64,000 bases of DNA from CAZIUL01 sp964542475. GTDB lineage: Bacteria > Planctomycetota > B15-G4 > CAYZWU01. The first letter of the stretch is position 1; each line of letters opens with the position of its first letter. Below, piece by piece: positions 33,177-41,043 of the stretch. The notes under the pieces are model-generated. The model had not been told where the DNA came from. It saw nothing but the letters and a program-made list of their open reading frames with translations, and ran no database searches. The DNA is taken from contig CAZIUL010000020.1 of assembly GCA_964542475.1 (NCBI GenBank), forward strand, positions 1-64,000, given 5' to 3'. A program made the translations under genes and the position numbers.

Positions 33177-34727
33177 ATGAACACCAGCACGGACACAAGT
33201 CACGGGAACAGCCTTGCCGGGATAAACCAGGGCAGGCTCTTTTTCGGAAGCTGCATGTCATTGATTTCCACGGCTGTGGTCTTCGGCGTGGTGACATCCA
33301 TGATGGGCGACCTGAAAAACGTTTTCGCACTGACAAACACCGAAGTGGGGTGGGTGGCCGGCGCCACTATCTGGGGGTTCACCATCTCCATCTTCGTTTT
33401 CGGCCCGCTCTGTGACGCCATCGGAATGCGAAGGCTTTTGCGCTTCGCTTTCATCTGCCACATAATCGGACCGCTGCTCATGATCTTCGCGCAGAACTTC
33501 GGCCAGGGATTCTGGGCGCTCTTTGCGGGAGCATTGATAACATCGCTTGGCAACGGCACCGTGGAAGCGGTGTGCAATCCGCTGGTGGCCACGGTATACC
33601 CCGACCGCAAAACGGAAAAGCTGAACCAGTTCCATGTGTGGTTCCCGGGCGGCATCGTGATCGGCGGCCTTGCGGCGTTTTTTCTTGGTCAGGTCGAAGC
33701 CGGGTTCTGGGAGGGATTCCCCCTTGCATGCTGGCAGACCAAGCTGGCCCTGGTTTTCGTACCAACGCTGATCTACGGCGTCTTGTTCACCGGGCAGAGC
33801 TTTCCAGCCACCGAACGGGTCCAGTCCGGCTTGTCAGCCGGCGACATGTTCAAGGCTACCTTTTTCAGGCCGCTCTTCCTGGTTCTCTTCTTCTGCATGG
33901 GCATCACCGCATCGCTGGAGCTCGGTCCCGGCCGCTGGATGGAAACTGTTATGGGTAAGACCATGGAAATCACCTTTTCCATGGAAAACGCGGGCATACT
34001 CATTCTGGTCTTCGGAAGCACTCTGATGGCGGTCCTTCGCTTCTTTGCCGGTCCCGTGGTGCACAAGCTGTCCCCCACAGGGCTTCTCGTGCTCTCGGTG
34101 ATCCTGTCCGGTTTGGGACTTTTCATGCTTAGCTATGCAAGCGGTCCCATTGCGATCATCGCCTCCGCCACCGTCTTTTACGTGGGTGTGTGCTACTTCT
34201 GGCCCACCATGCTCGGGGTGACATCCGAGAGGGTTCCCAAGGGCGGAGCTCTGGCGCTAGGGCTCATGGGCGGCTGGGGCATGGCTGTTGTGGGCATCAT
34301 CACGGTGCCGGTCATGGGATGGATAATCGATGTGTACGGCCACGAAAAGATCCCTTTCCAAGAGGCAAAAACATGCATCCAACAGGCTGCCGAACTCCTG
34401 CCCCAGGTCTTGGAAAGCGAAGGCGAAAAAGCTGACAGAGCCATCGAACCAGCCATCGAACTGGTAAATGAGGTCAACACAAGCATCGAAGAGAAAGGTC
34501 TCCTTCCCGAGGTACAGACAGCAAAAGCGCTCAGATCGATCTCCAAGTACGCTGCAGACAGCGAAGCAGGCGGAAAAGCTGAGGAGCTAGTAAAGCGCGC
34601 CGATGAATACGGTGCGCCTTTCTCGTTCAGATGGGTGGCGTGCTCTGCAGCCGTCCTGATCCTGTTGTTCGGGGGCATGTACCTGCGCGACCGCGCAAAA
34701 GGGGGCTACCAGGCCGAGAAGATATAG
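33177..34727 (+). CDS. major facilitator superfamily transporter with a cytoplasmic insert
   Basis: Twelve-span MFS protein with the loop 2-3 motif GPLCDAIGMRRLLRF (variant of GxxxDRxGRR). Between the penultimate and last spans there is an extra segment of about 100 residues (PFQEAKTCIQQAAELLPQV ... KAEELVKRADEYGAP), predicted helical and charged. Start ATG 33177 has AAGGAG 6 nt upstream; the frame is open further back but lacks signals. Sequence similarity by eye is to sugar/nucleoside-type MFS carriers. Substrate unknown. Divergent from the dehydrogenase/glycerate kinase pair. Confidence 0.82.
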   Translation: MNTSTDTSHGNSLAGINQGRLFFGSCMSLISTAVVFGVVTSMMGDLKNVFALTNTEVGWVAGATIWGFTISIFVFGPLCDAIGMRRLLRFAFICHIIGPLLMIFAQNFGQGFWALFAGALITSLGNGTVEAVCNPLVATVYPDRKTEKLNQFHVWFPGGIVIGGLAAFFLGQVEAGFWEGFPLACWQTKLALVFVPTLIYGVLFTGQSFPATERVQSGLSAGDMFKATFFRPLFLVLFFCMGITASLELGPGRWMETVMGKTMEITFSMENAGILILVFGSTLMAVLRFFAGPVVHKLSPTGLLVLSVILSGLGLFMLSYASGPIAIIASATVFYVGVCYFWPTMLGVTSERVPKGGALALGLMGGWGMAVVGIITVPVMGWIIDVYGHEKIPFQEAKTCIQQAAELLPQVLESEGEKADRAIEPAIELVNEVNTSIEEKGLLPEVQTAKALRSISKYAADSEAGGKAEELVKRADEYGAPFSFRWVACSAAVLILLFGGMYLRDRAKGGYQAEKI

Positions 34728-34810
34728 CCTGTACCAGTGGCAACGGATTCGGCTGAAACCGGCCGGTTCGTGAGTTGATGCGCGAACTCTTTTGAAAGGC
34801 GTGCCACTCA

Positions 34811-36103
34811 GTGACTGATGGAAAAAAAGAGGTCCGGATCAAAAGGGACAGGTGGTACTACGCCCTTGACACCGAAACCCGCAGAGAAGGCCCGTTCACC
34901 CGGGAGGAGCTCCTGGAACAGCTTCCCTTTGTGGATGGCCCTGACACCTGGGTCAAGGGTCCGGGTGTTCTCTCCTGGAGACGCGCCAAGGATATTCAGA
35001 TCCTTGGACTCTCCGATGAGCAAGGCGATGAACAGCCCAACCAAGCGTTCTGGCTGACCTATCTCTTTTTCAGGCCCGCCACCTTCTTCCGGTATTTCGT
35101 GATAAAACCCTCGCCTGTGCTCACTGTGCTTTGCGCATGGACATACGGCGTTGCAACGGTGATTGGCCGGATGGACATGGAATCGATCAGGAGTACGGAG
35201 ATCCCGTACGGAGATACGTGGGAATCGTACTGGACCTACGCCGCTTTGATGGGTGTTATCGGCGGCCTTTTCTTCTTCATCATAGGCGGCTGGTGGTACA
35301 CGATGCGCCTCAGCTGGTCGGACGCCAAGGGGGTGGACCCCTCTTTGGCCCGCCGCGTGTACCTGTTCGCCTCACAGGTGTGGGCGGTGCCGGCCCTGAT
35401 GGCCACATTGATCGAAACCGGCAAATACTCCAGCCCTGAAGCGGCAGCAACCGGCGAGATCACCTTCTGGCATCTCCTACTCTTGATCTTTCCGTTCTGG
35501 TCGGCATGGAGCAGCTACGTGGGCGTACGCACCGCGTTCCTTGTCAAGCGCAGCAAGGCCATGCTGTGGTTCCTAATCCTTCCCTGCCTTTACTATCTGC
35601 TCGTGTTCACAGCCGCGATGGGAACCGCGGACCTTCTCGCCGGAAAGACCGCTCCGGATCTGGATGCGCCTAAGACATATCAGTCGAACACATTTTCCTT
35701 TTCCTACCCCGGCGACTGGATGGTCGGCCGGGATGACATGGCTTTCGATCCGGATTCCAGCGTCTTTGTCGAACCGGTGCGCGAGGACGCCGTAATACAC
35801 ATCTTGCTATACGAGTCAGAAAACAACATCGAGGAAGACATCGAAGCCACAACAACCAAGCTCAAGCAGCATCTGCCCGATATGAGCAGATCATCACAGT
35901 TCACCAAGATGGGGGCTTTCAAGGGGGCCGGCATTGAATACACCGGAACCATGAACAACAGGTCGTACACGGTTCGCATTTTCATTTCACCGCTCGAGAA
36001 CAACGTCGTTCTCGAAACGAACGAAATCGTCCACGATGCGGTTAAATCCGTTATCCTTCCCGGTATCGAGCTGATCCGATCAACGCTGAAAGTTGATCTG
36101 TAA
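34811..36103 (+). CDS. membrane protein with N-terminal GYF_2-like domain, Yip1-like spans and a PsbP/DcrB-like C-terminus
   Basis: Three parts can be read. Residues 8-60 (WYYALDTETRREGPFTREELLEQ ... WVKGPGVLSWRRAKDI) match the GYF_2-type pattern. About 75-270 are five to six membrane spans in a Yip1-like arrangement. About 285-430 start with NTFSFSYPGDWMV, as in PsbP/DcrB-like exported domains. The start is GTG at 34811. It is 84 bp after the MFS gene on the same strand and may share its transcript. Function unknown; the modular combination suggests an envelope role. Confidence 0.7.
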   Translation: MTDGKKEVRIKRDRWYYALDTETRREGPFTREELLEQLPFVDGPDTWVKGPGVLSWRRAKDIQILGLSDEQGDEQPNQAFWLTYLFFRPATFFRYFVIKPSPVLTVLCAWTYGVATVIGRMDMESIRSTEIPYGDTWESYWTYAALMGVIGGLFFFIIGGWWYTMRLSWSDAKGVDPSLARRVYLFASQVWAVPALMATLIETGKYSSPEAAATGEITFWHLLLLIFPFWSAWSSYVGVRTAFLVKRSKAMLWFLILPCLYYLLVFTAAMGTADLLAGKTAPDLDAPKTYQSNTFSFSYPGDWMVGRDDMAFDPDSSVFVEPVREDAVIHILLYESENNIEEDIEATTTKLKQHLPDMSRSSQFTKMGAFKGAGIEYTGTMNNRSYTVRIFISPLENNVVLETNEIVHDAVKSVILPGIELIRSTLKVDL

Positions 36104-36173
36104 GAGCTTTTCATCCCTGTAATCGGCAAAAATAAATTTCGAAATATCTAGAGATTCGGCGCAGGAAAACGGG

Positions 36174-36202
36174 TTGTATGCCGATCCGTTTCATGGTATG
36201 AT
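36174..36202 (+). promoter_or_regulatory. sigma-70-type promoter of the candidate selenoprotein gene
   Basis: TTGTAT and TATGAT separated by 17 bases, ending 54 bases before the ATG at 36256. Good -10 match and moderate -35 match. Confidence 0.5.
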
Positions 36203-36255
36203 TATTTGCACTTGATCCCGGTTCGTTCGACTTTTCATTCAAAGGGAGAACAGTC

Positions 36256-37008
36256 ATGACGAAAAGATATCTCCTATTCGCCTTGCTGCTGGCAGGAGTC
36301 TTCTCGTTCTTTTACCAGTCAGCGAGCTGCCAGTGATGCGGAGGTGGTGGCGGCTCGAAAGCTAGAGTCTCACCCGCGGCAAAGGTTGCCGAACTCAAAA
36401 GAAACTTCTCCCCGCTTGAATCACGAACCGTCTCCGAAATGCTGAACGAACAAAAGCAGCAGGATGCGGAGGATGGCGCCCCGGAGAAACCTTACCTTCT
36501 TTATGTAACCACAAGCGACCAGAAACAGGCGAAGAAACTGAAGATATGGGAAGAGTCGCGGCTGGTCGACGACAAGCTGTTCAGCGCGGTAAAGCCCTTT
36601 CAATGTCACATCGTGGATGACGAGGCGCTTCCTGATGACCATCCCATCAAAGGGATCATGCGCAAACACAAACCACCGGCCTTTGTAGTGTTTCACGAGG
36701 GTGATATGCTCTACGGCACCAAACCCAGCCCATCCTCATCAACTGTGTATTCGATACTGAAAAAAAGTGTATCAAGGATATACAGCGCTTCCCTGGACAG
36801 GATCGTCAAGAAAGGCCGGGAGATCAAGCTCAAACTCGACATGATCAAGGATGCAATGAAAGTGCTTGACGAGAAGATCGCCGGGTTGGATGAAAAAGAC
36901 GCGCGTAAACGCGCCAAGTACGGCGAGGAAAGGAAAGAGCTCGAAAAAGAGAAGCAGGAGCTCGAACAGGAGGAAGAGAAGCTCTACGATCTCGGGAACA
37001 AGGCTTGA
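36256..37008 (+). CDS. candidate selenoprotein: exported thioredoxin-like/coiled-coil protein read through an in-frame TGA
   Basis: From the ATG at 36256 (AGGGAG 7 nt upstream) the frame encodes a signal peptide (MTKRYLLFALLLAGVFSFF) and then Ser-Cys-Gln-TGA-Cys-Gly-Gly-Gly-Gly-Gly-Ser-Lys. Codon 27 (36334-36336) is TGA; the same frame then runs open to 37008, giving 250 residues if TGA is read. After the TGA come a thioredoxin-like segment (YLLYVTTSDQKQAKKLKIWEE ... PPAFVVFHEGDMLYG) and a coiled coil (about 190-250). The first ATG after the TGA (36439) has no ribosome-binding site and would lose the export signal. A hairpin follows the TGA (separate entry). Sec insertion is inferred; a nonsense mutation is the alternative. 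Confidence 0.65.
36337..36381 (+). promoter_or_regulatory. SECIS-like hairpin directly after the in-frame TGA
   Basis: Counting from the base after the TGA: bases 7-11 (GGUGG) pair with 34-38 (UCACC). Then 13-15 (GGC) pair with 31-33 (GUC). Then 16-19 (GGCU) pair with 24-27 (AGCU), leaving a CGAA tetraloop. The apical stem starts 16 nt after the UGA and the loop has G in position 2. This fits the general form of bacterial SECIS elements: an apical stem a short distance after the UGA and a G in the first two loop bases. Paired by hand, no energy computed. Confidence 0.5.
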
Positions 37009-37039
37009 GAAAGAGCGCTGTAAATTGAGACAAATCCAG

Positions 37040-37074
37040 AGGGCAACCCCAAAAGGGGTTGCCCTTATATTTTC
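37040..37074 (+). terminator. intrinsic terminator after the candidate selenoprotein gene
   Basis: AGGGCAACCCC, loop AAAA, GGGGTTGCCCT: a perfect 11-bp stem followed by TATATTTTC. Confidence 0.85.
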
Positions 37075-37092
37075 TTTCTGAAAACCGGATTC

Positions 37093-38466
37093 CTATTCGA
37101 TTTTTATCTCGAGCTGTGACTTCACGGATTCCAGCGTCGCTTTGTGCTTCTCGACCTTCTTCATGATATCGGCTATCACATCCGGATGTTTTTCCGCTAC
37201 ATCGAACCTTTCGGACGGGTCATGCTCCAGGTGGTACAGGGCGGGCGGATCATGGGAAACAGGTTTTTCCCCGTATCCGGCCTGGGTTATAAAATGCGCT
37301 TTCCACGGCCCGCTTCGAACAGCCATCAGCCTGGTACCCCGGTAAAAGAACATGCTGTCCCGCCTGCTGTTTCCATCACCTGCCAGAATCGGTATCGCAT
37401 CCACACCGTCGATCACGCGGTCCGTTGGCAGCTTGGCACCGGCCATCAGAAGAGAAGTCGTAAAAATGTCCATTGTACATGCGGGTTGTGCGCTCACTGA
37501 CCCTGCCTCGATGGTGCCCGGCCACCAGGCTATACATGGCTCGCGCATCCCTCCCTCCCAGGTGCTGCCCTTCCCCCCGCGCAGGAGGCCGGCTGATCCG
37601 CCCCTGAGCCCGCAGATAAGCCACGGGCCGTTGTCGCTTGTAAAATATACGAGCGTGTCCTGGGCAAGCCCGAGCCCGCGCAAGGTGTCAAGAATCCTGC
37701 CCACGCTCCAGTCGAGCTCCTCCACAACATCCCCGTACAGCCCGCGCCTGCTCGTGTCGCGATACGCATCGGACGCGTATAGGGGAACATGGGGAAAGGT
37801 GTGGGCGAAATACAGGAAAAAGGGGGCATCCGCGTTTTCACGAATAAAACGTAACGCCTCGTCAGTGTACCGCTCTGTGAGCGTGTCCTGGTCCGCGGGC
37901 TCCTCTATCTGCTCTTCGTTTCGCAGCAGCGGACAAGGTTTCATGTCGTTGCTGTACGGGATGCCGAAGTAATGATCGAAACCTCGCCCGCGTGGAAGGT
38001 ACTCCGGCAAGTGCCCCAGGTGCCACTTGCCCACGCATGCGGTGGCATACCCCTCTTTTTTAAGCGCTGAAGCGATCGTGATCTCCGATTCGGGCAACCC
38101 GCCCGCCGAATCCGGAAACAGGACGCGCCGCTTGTCGCTGCACATCCCGGATCTGACAGGGAGCCTGCCGGTAAGCAGGGCCGCGCGGCTTGGCGTGCAC
38201 ACCGATGCCGCCGAATAGAACTGGGTGAGCTTCATGCCCTCCAAAGCCATCCTGTCCAGGTTTGGGGTCTTGATGGTGGGGTGGCCCAGGCATCCCAGGT
38301 CACCGTAGCCCAGGTCATCAGCAAAGATCAAAACAATGTTCGGCTTTTCCCGGCGGGTAGAACAGTCAAGCGCCCTGCAGCCCGATCCAAGCGGAACAAA
38401 AGCCGCGGAACCGGCAAGACATACAAAACCCTGTCCCGTGGCCTTTAAAAAAGTCCGTCTGTTCAT
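37093..38466 (-). CDS. secreted sulfatase (FGly-type, Tat signal)
   Basis: The N-terminus MNRRTFLKATGQGF is a twin-arginine signal. The mature part begins KPNIVLIFADDLGYGDLG (Asp50 and Asp51 bind calcium), and the active-site CTPSR (Cys90) is the formylglycine motif of type I sulfatases. About 457 aa. Hydrolyses sulfate esters after Cys conversion by a formylglycine-generating enzyme or anSME, neither of which is seen here. Start chosen at 38466 because GGGAGG precedes it and the twin-arginine motif then follows directly. Divergent from the C25 protease gene. Confidence 0.92.
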   Translation of the reverse strand: MNRRTFLKATGQGFVCLAGSAAFVPLGSGCRALDCSTRREKPNIVLIFADDLGYGDLGCLGHPTIKTPNLDRMALEGMKLTQFYSAASVCTPSRAALLTGRLPVRSGMCSDKRRVLFPDSAGGLPESEITIASALKKEGYATACVGKWHLGHLPEYLPRGRGFDHYFGIPYSNDMKPCPLLRNEEQIEEPADQDTLTERYTDEALRFIRENADAPFFLYFAHTFPHVPLYASDAYRDTSRRGLYGDVVEELDWSVGRILDTLRGLGLAQDTLVYFTSDNGPWLICGLRGGSAGLLRGGKGSTWEGGMREPCIAWWPGTIEAGSVSAQPACTMDIFTTSLLMAGAKLPTDRVIDGVDAIPILAGDGNSRRDSMFFYRGTRLMAVRSGPWKAHFITQAGYGEKPVSHDPPALYHLEHDPSERFDVAEKHPDVIADIMKKVEKHKATLESVKSQLEIKIE

Positions 38467-38571
38467 TTCTCCTCCCTTGAAAAAAACGCCCGGCCTGTTT
38501 TTTTTCGATGTAAGCCCTGGCTTTGCAAACAGATGCAACTGCTTTGAGAGATGCACATTATAATTATGAAC

Positions 38572-38600
38572 TTGCAAGAACCATAATGTTTTTATATTAT
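38572..38600 (+). promoter_or_regulatory. sigma-70-type promoter of the second C25 protease gene
   Basis: TTGCAA and TATTAT separated by 17 bases, about 50 bases before the ATG at 38653. The whole spacer is A/T-rich compared with the genes around it. Confidence 0.55.
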
Positions 38601-38652
38601 ATGCCGAAAAGTCATATCACAGCTCAAGCCAAACATTTGAAAGGTAGAAACC

Positions 38653-40965
38653 ATGAAATCATTGCGTACCGTGCTGATCGTGCTTTTTCTCTCGTCCGCT
38701 GTCTTTGCATCAGATTGGGTGTCGCTTGCGCCAGGCAGCCAGGAAGGCGCGACACCAGTGATCAAGGTGCTGTCCTGCGACGTTCATCAGACACAGGTGC
38801 AAATCACACTGCCCGGTTTCTTCGTATCGCGCACCCCGGATGGTGACCTCATTTCTGTCCCCGGGTGCGGCTCAAAAGGCGACGTGGGCCTCCCCGCGAT
38901 TCCAGCAGTGTGTTATCTCCTGGCGCTTCCGGAAGGCGGGGCTGTGGAGATCGAAGTCGATGAGCTTTCCGTGATGTTGCTTGACGGGTACGACATCCTC
39001 ATGCAGAAGGAGCCGGAAACAGACGCGGCAGCAGCAGCCCCGAGTCCGAAGCCGCTGCCCTGGCAGAGAAAGTTCCCCTCGGTTTCAGCGGAACAGGGAA
39101 GCAGCGGTTACATCAGCGAGCTGCCTGTCTGCTCGATCAGGACCTATCCGTTTCGCGTCGATGCGGTATCAGGCTCTCTTTCCGTTTGCTCGCGAATGAA
39201 CGTGACCGTGAAACACGAGTGCGGGACGCCAAACTGGCCCGCGCCAGCGCTTTCGAGCAGGCTGGTAAAGCGCTGCTCGGACAGCGTTGTCAACTTCGAG
39301 TTCGTTCCCAAGGGTTCACCTTCGCGCGGCTCCGACACCAGGTACCTGATAATCACCACACCAGCGCTTGGATCCGCTGTACAGCCGCTCGCCGAGTGGA
39401 GGAACAAGAGCGGCCTCAAAACCGAGGTGGTGACGGTCTCAACGGGTTCGCAGCAGACGGTGAAAAACATAATCTATCAGTACCCGGACCTCGAATATGT
39501 TCTGCTCGTGGGCGATTCGGGAGACATCCCCCTGGCGTACTTTTCCGGTAAATACGGTGACCACTGGTACGCATGCACAACCGGCGGAGGAAACCCCGAT
39601 TTATACGCCGACCTTTCAATAGGCCGGCTTTGCGGATCCTACTCATCGCGCATCACACCGCAGATCAATCACATCCTGGACTACGAAAAAAGCCCGCTGC
39701 TTGGAAACTGGCTCAAAACAACGGTGCTCGTGGCCCACAAAGAGAACTATCCGTACAAGTATACAGAGTGCAAGAACGAGATCGCGGCAGCGCTTAACTC
39801 CTCGAGCAACTGGTCCATCAAGAAGTGCTACGGCGGTGAAAGCGGTGTAAGCAACGCCACGCTCACCCAAATGATCGAGGACGGCGTCAACCTGCTCAAC
39901 TACCGCGGCCACGGCGATGTCACCGAGTGGTGGAGCTGGAACAACTACGGTGAAAGCTACACGAACAACGATGTTGAACAGCTCCAATACACCAACATGC
40001 GGCCCATAGTATTCAACATCGCCTGTTATAACGGCGACATCTCGAGCTACTGCATGTGCGAGTGCTGGATGGATGCGGACGGCGGCGCAGTGGCGGCCCT
40101 CGGCGCAACCGACCCTTCCTACACCATTCCGAACCACGACTTCGACAAGAAGCTCTACGAGGCGATCTTCTCCGTGGGGCTTACCGATATTGGAGGCGCC
40201 CTCGACTATGCTTCAGATTACATCATCAACAACCACGGCTGGCTAGGTGAGGACAACGCGAAGATGTACCTGTGGTGCGGCGATCCCGCCATGCGCGTGT
40301 GGCTCGACAGCCCATCGGCTTCGATGAGCGCGTCGTATGACACGCAGATCGTCGCGGGCTCCCAGAGCTTCGAGGTCGTTGTCACGGACAGCGGCTCACC
40401 GGTCCAGGGCGCAACAGTTTGCCTATACCTGGAGGGAGAGGTTTTCGAGACCGGTGAAACAGGCGCAAACGGCGCTGTCTCGCTCGACATCTCCCCGGCC
40501 AGTTCGACCTGCATGTACGTCACAATCACCCATCCCGGCTACCTGCCCCACGAGGGCGAGGTCTTTATCGGTGGGGGCTCGTTGATGATCGATACGAACA
40601 AGATATCAGCGCGCTACGGCGGCACGGTCAACTTCACTCTGGATGCGGGAGCAGGCCATGCAAACAGGAACTACGTCATGCTCGGAAGCGTCACAGGCAC
40701 CTCGCCGGGCACCCCGCTTCCAGGCGGCATCGTTACCCTGCCCATCAACTTCGACATCTTCTCAAACATCGTTATCGCACTTATGAACACAGCGATCTTC
40801 ACCGATTTCATGGGTACTCTGGACGGATCCGGACAGGGATCAGCGCAGCTCAACGCTGTGCCTGTTTCCGGATCACTCGTTGGGGTGAACCTGTACTTTG
40901 CATACGGGCTGAAAGGACCATGGAACTACGCGTCAGACCCGGTAACGATCACAATCGAGCCGTGA
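38653..40965 (+). CDS. secreted C25 (gingipain-like) cysteine protease, 770 aa
   Basis: Signal peptide (SLRTVLIVLFLSSAVFAS), a propeptide-like N-terminal region to about residue 225, then a C25 catalytic domain (begins RYLIITTPALGSAVQPLAEW). The dyad is His420 in NYRGHGDVTEWW and Cys458 in VFNIACYNGD. A carboxypeptidase-regulatory-like beta domain follows (about 560-640). The last 95 residues (RNYVMLGSVTGTSPGTPLPGG ... SDPVTITIEP) match the end of the larger C25 protease at 2362-5460. Probably exported and active outside the inner membrane. Followed by a strong terminator. Confidence 0.9.
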   Translation: MKSLRTVLIVLFLSSAVFASDWVSLAPGSQEGATPVIKVLSCDVHQTQVQITLPGFFVSRTPDGDLISVPGCGSKGDVGLPAIPAVCYLLALPEGGAVEIEVDELSVMLLDGYDILMQKEPETDAAAAAPSPKPLPWQRKFPSVSAEQGSSGYISELPVCSIRTYPFRVDAVSGSLSVCSRMNVTVKHECGTPNWPAPALSSRLVKRCSDSVVNFEFVPKGSPSRGSDTRYLIITTPALGSAVQPLAEWRNKSGLKTEVVTVSTGSQQTVKNIIYQYPDLEYVLLVGDSGDIPLAYFSGKYGDHWYACTTGGGNPDLYADLSIGRLCGSYSSRITPQINHILDYEKSPLLGNWLKTTVLVAHKENYPYKYTECKNEIAAALNSSSNWSIKKCYGGESGVSNATLTQMIEDGVNLLNYRGHGDVTEWWSWNNYGESYTNNDVEQLQYTNMRPIVFNIACYNGDISSYCMCECWMDADGGAVAALGATDPSYTIPNHDFDKKLYEAIFSVGLTDIGGALDYASDYIINNHGWLGEDNAKMYLWCGDPAMRVWLDSPSASMSASYDTQIVAGSQSFEVVVTDSGSPVQGATVCLYLEGEVFETGETGANGAVSLDISPASSTCMYVTITHPGYLPHEGEVFIGGGSLMIDTNKISARYGGTVNFTLDAGAGHANRNYVMLGSVTGTSPGTPLPGGIVTLPINFDIFSNIVIALMNTAIFTDFMGTLDGSGQGSAQLNAVPVSGSLVGVNLYFAYGLKGPWNYASDPVTITIEP

Positions 40966-40982
40966 CAACGGAGTATAAGCGA

Positions 40983-41018
40983 AACGCCCCGCTTCCCTTC
41001 TGGGAGCGGGGCGTTTTT
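40983..41018 (+). terminator. intrinsic terminator after the C25 protease gene
   Basis: CGCCCCGCTTCCC, loop TTCT, GGGAGCGGGGCG then TTTTT. Twelve pairs with one bulged T. Confidence 0.92.
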
Positions 41019-41043
41019 GTGCGGTGAGGGGATGGGGCTGGGG

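Noticed and set aside
36439..37008. Start of the thioredoxin-like protein at the internal ATG
   Set aside because: No ribosome-binding site and loss of the signal peptide; the upstream ATG at 36256 has both and is in the same frame, separated only by the TGA.
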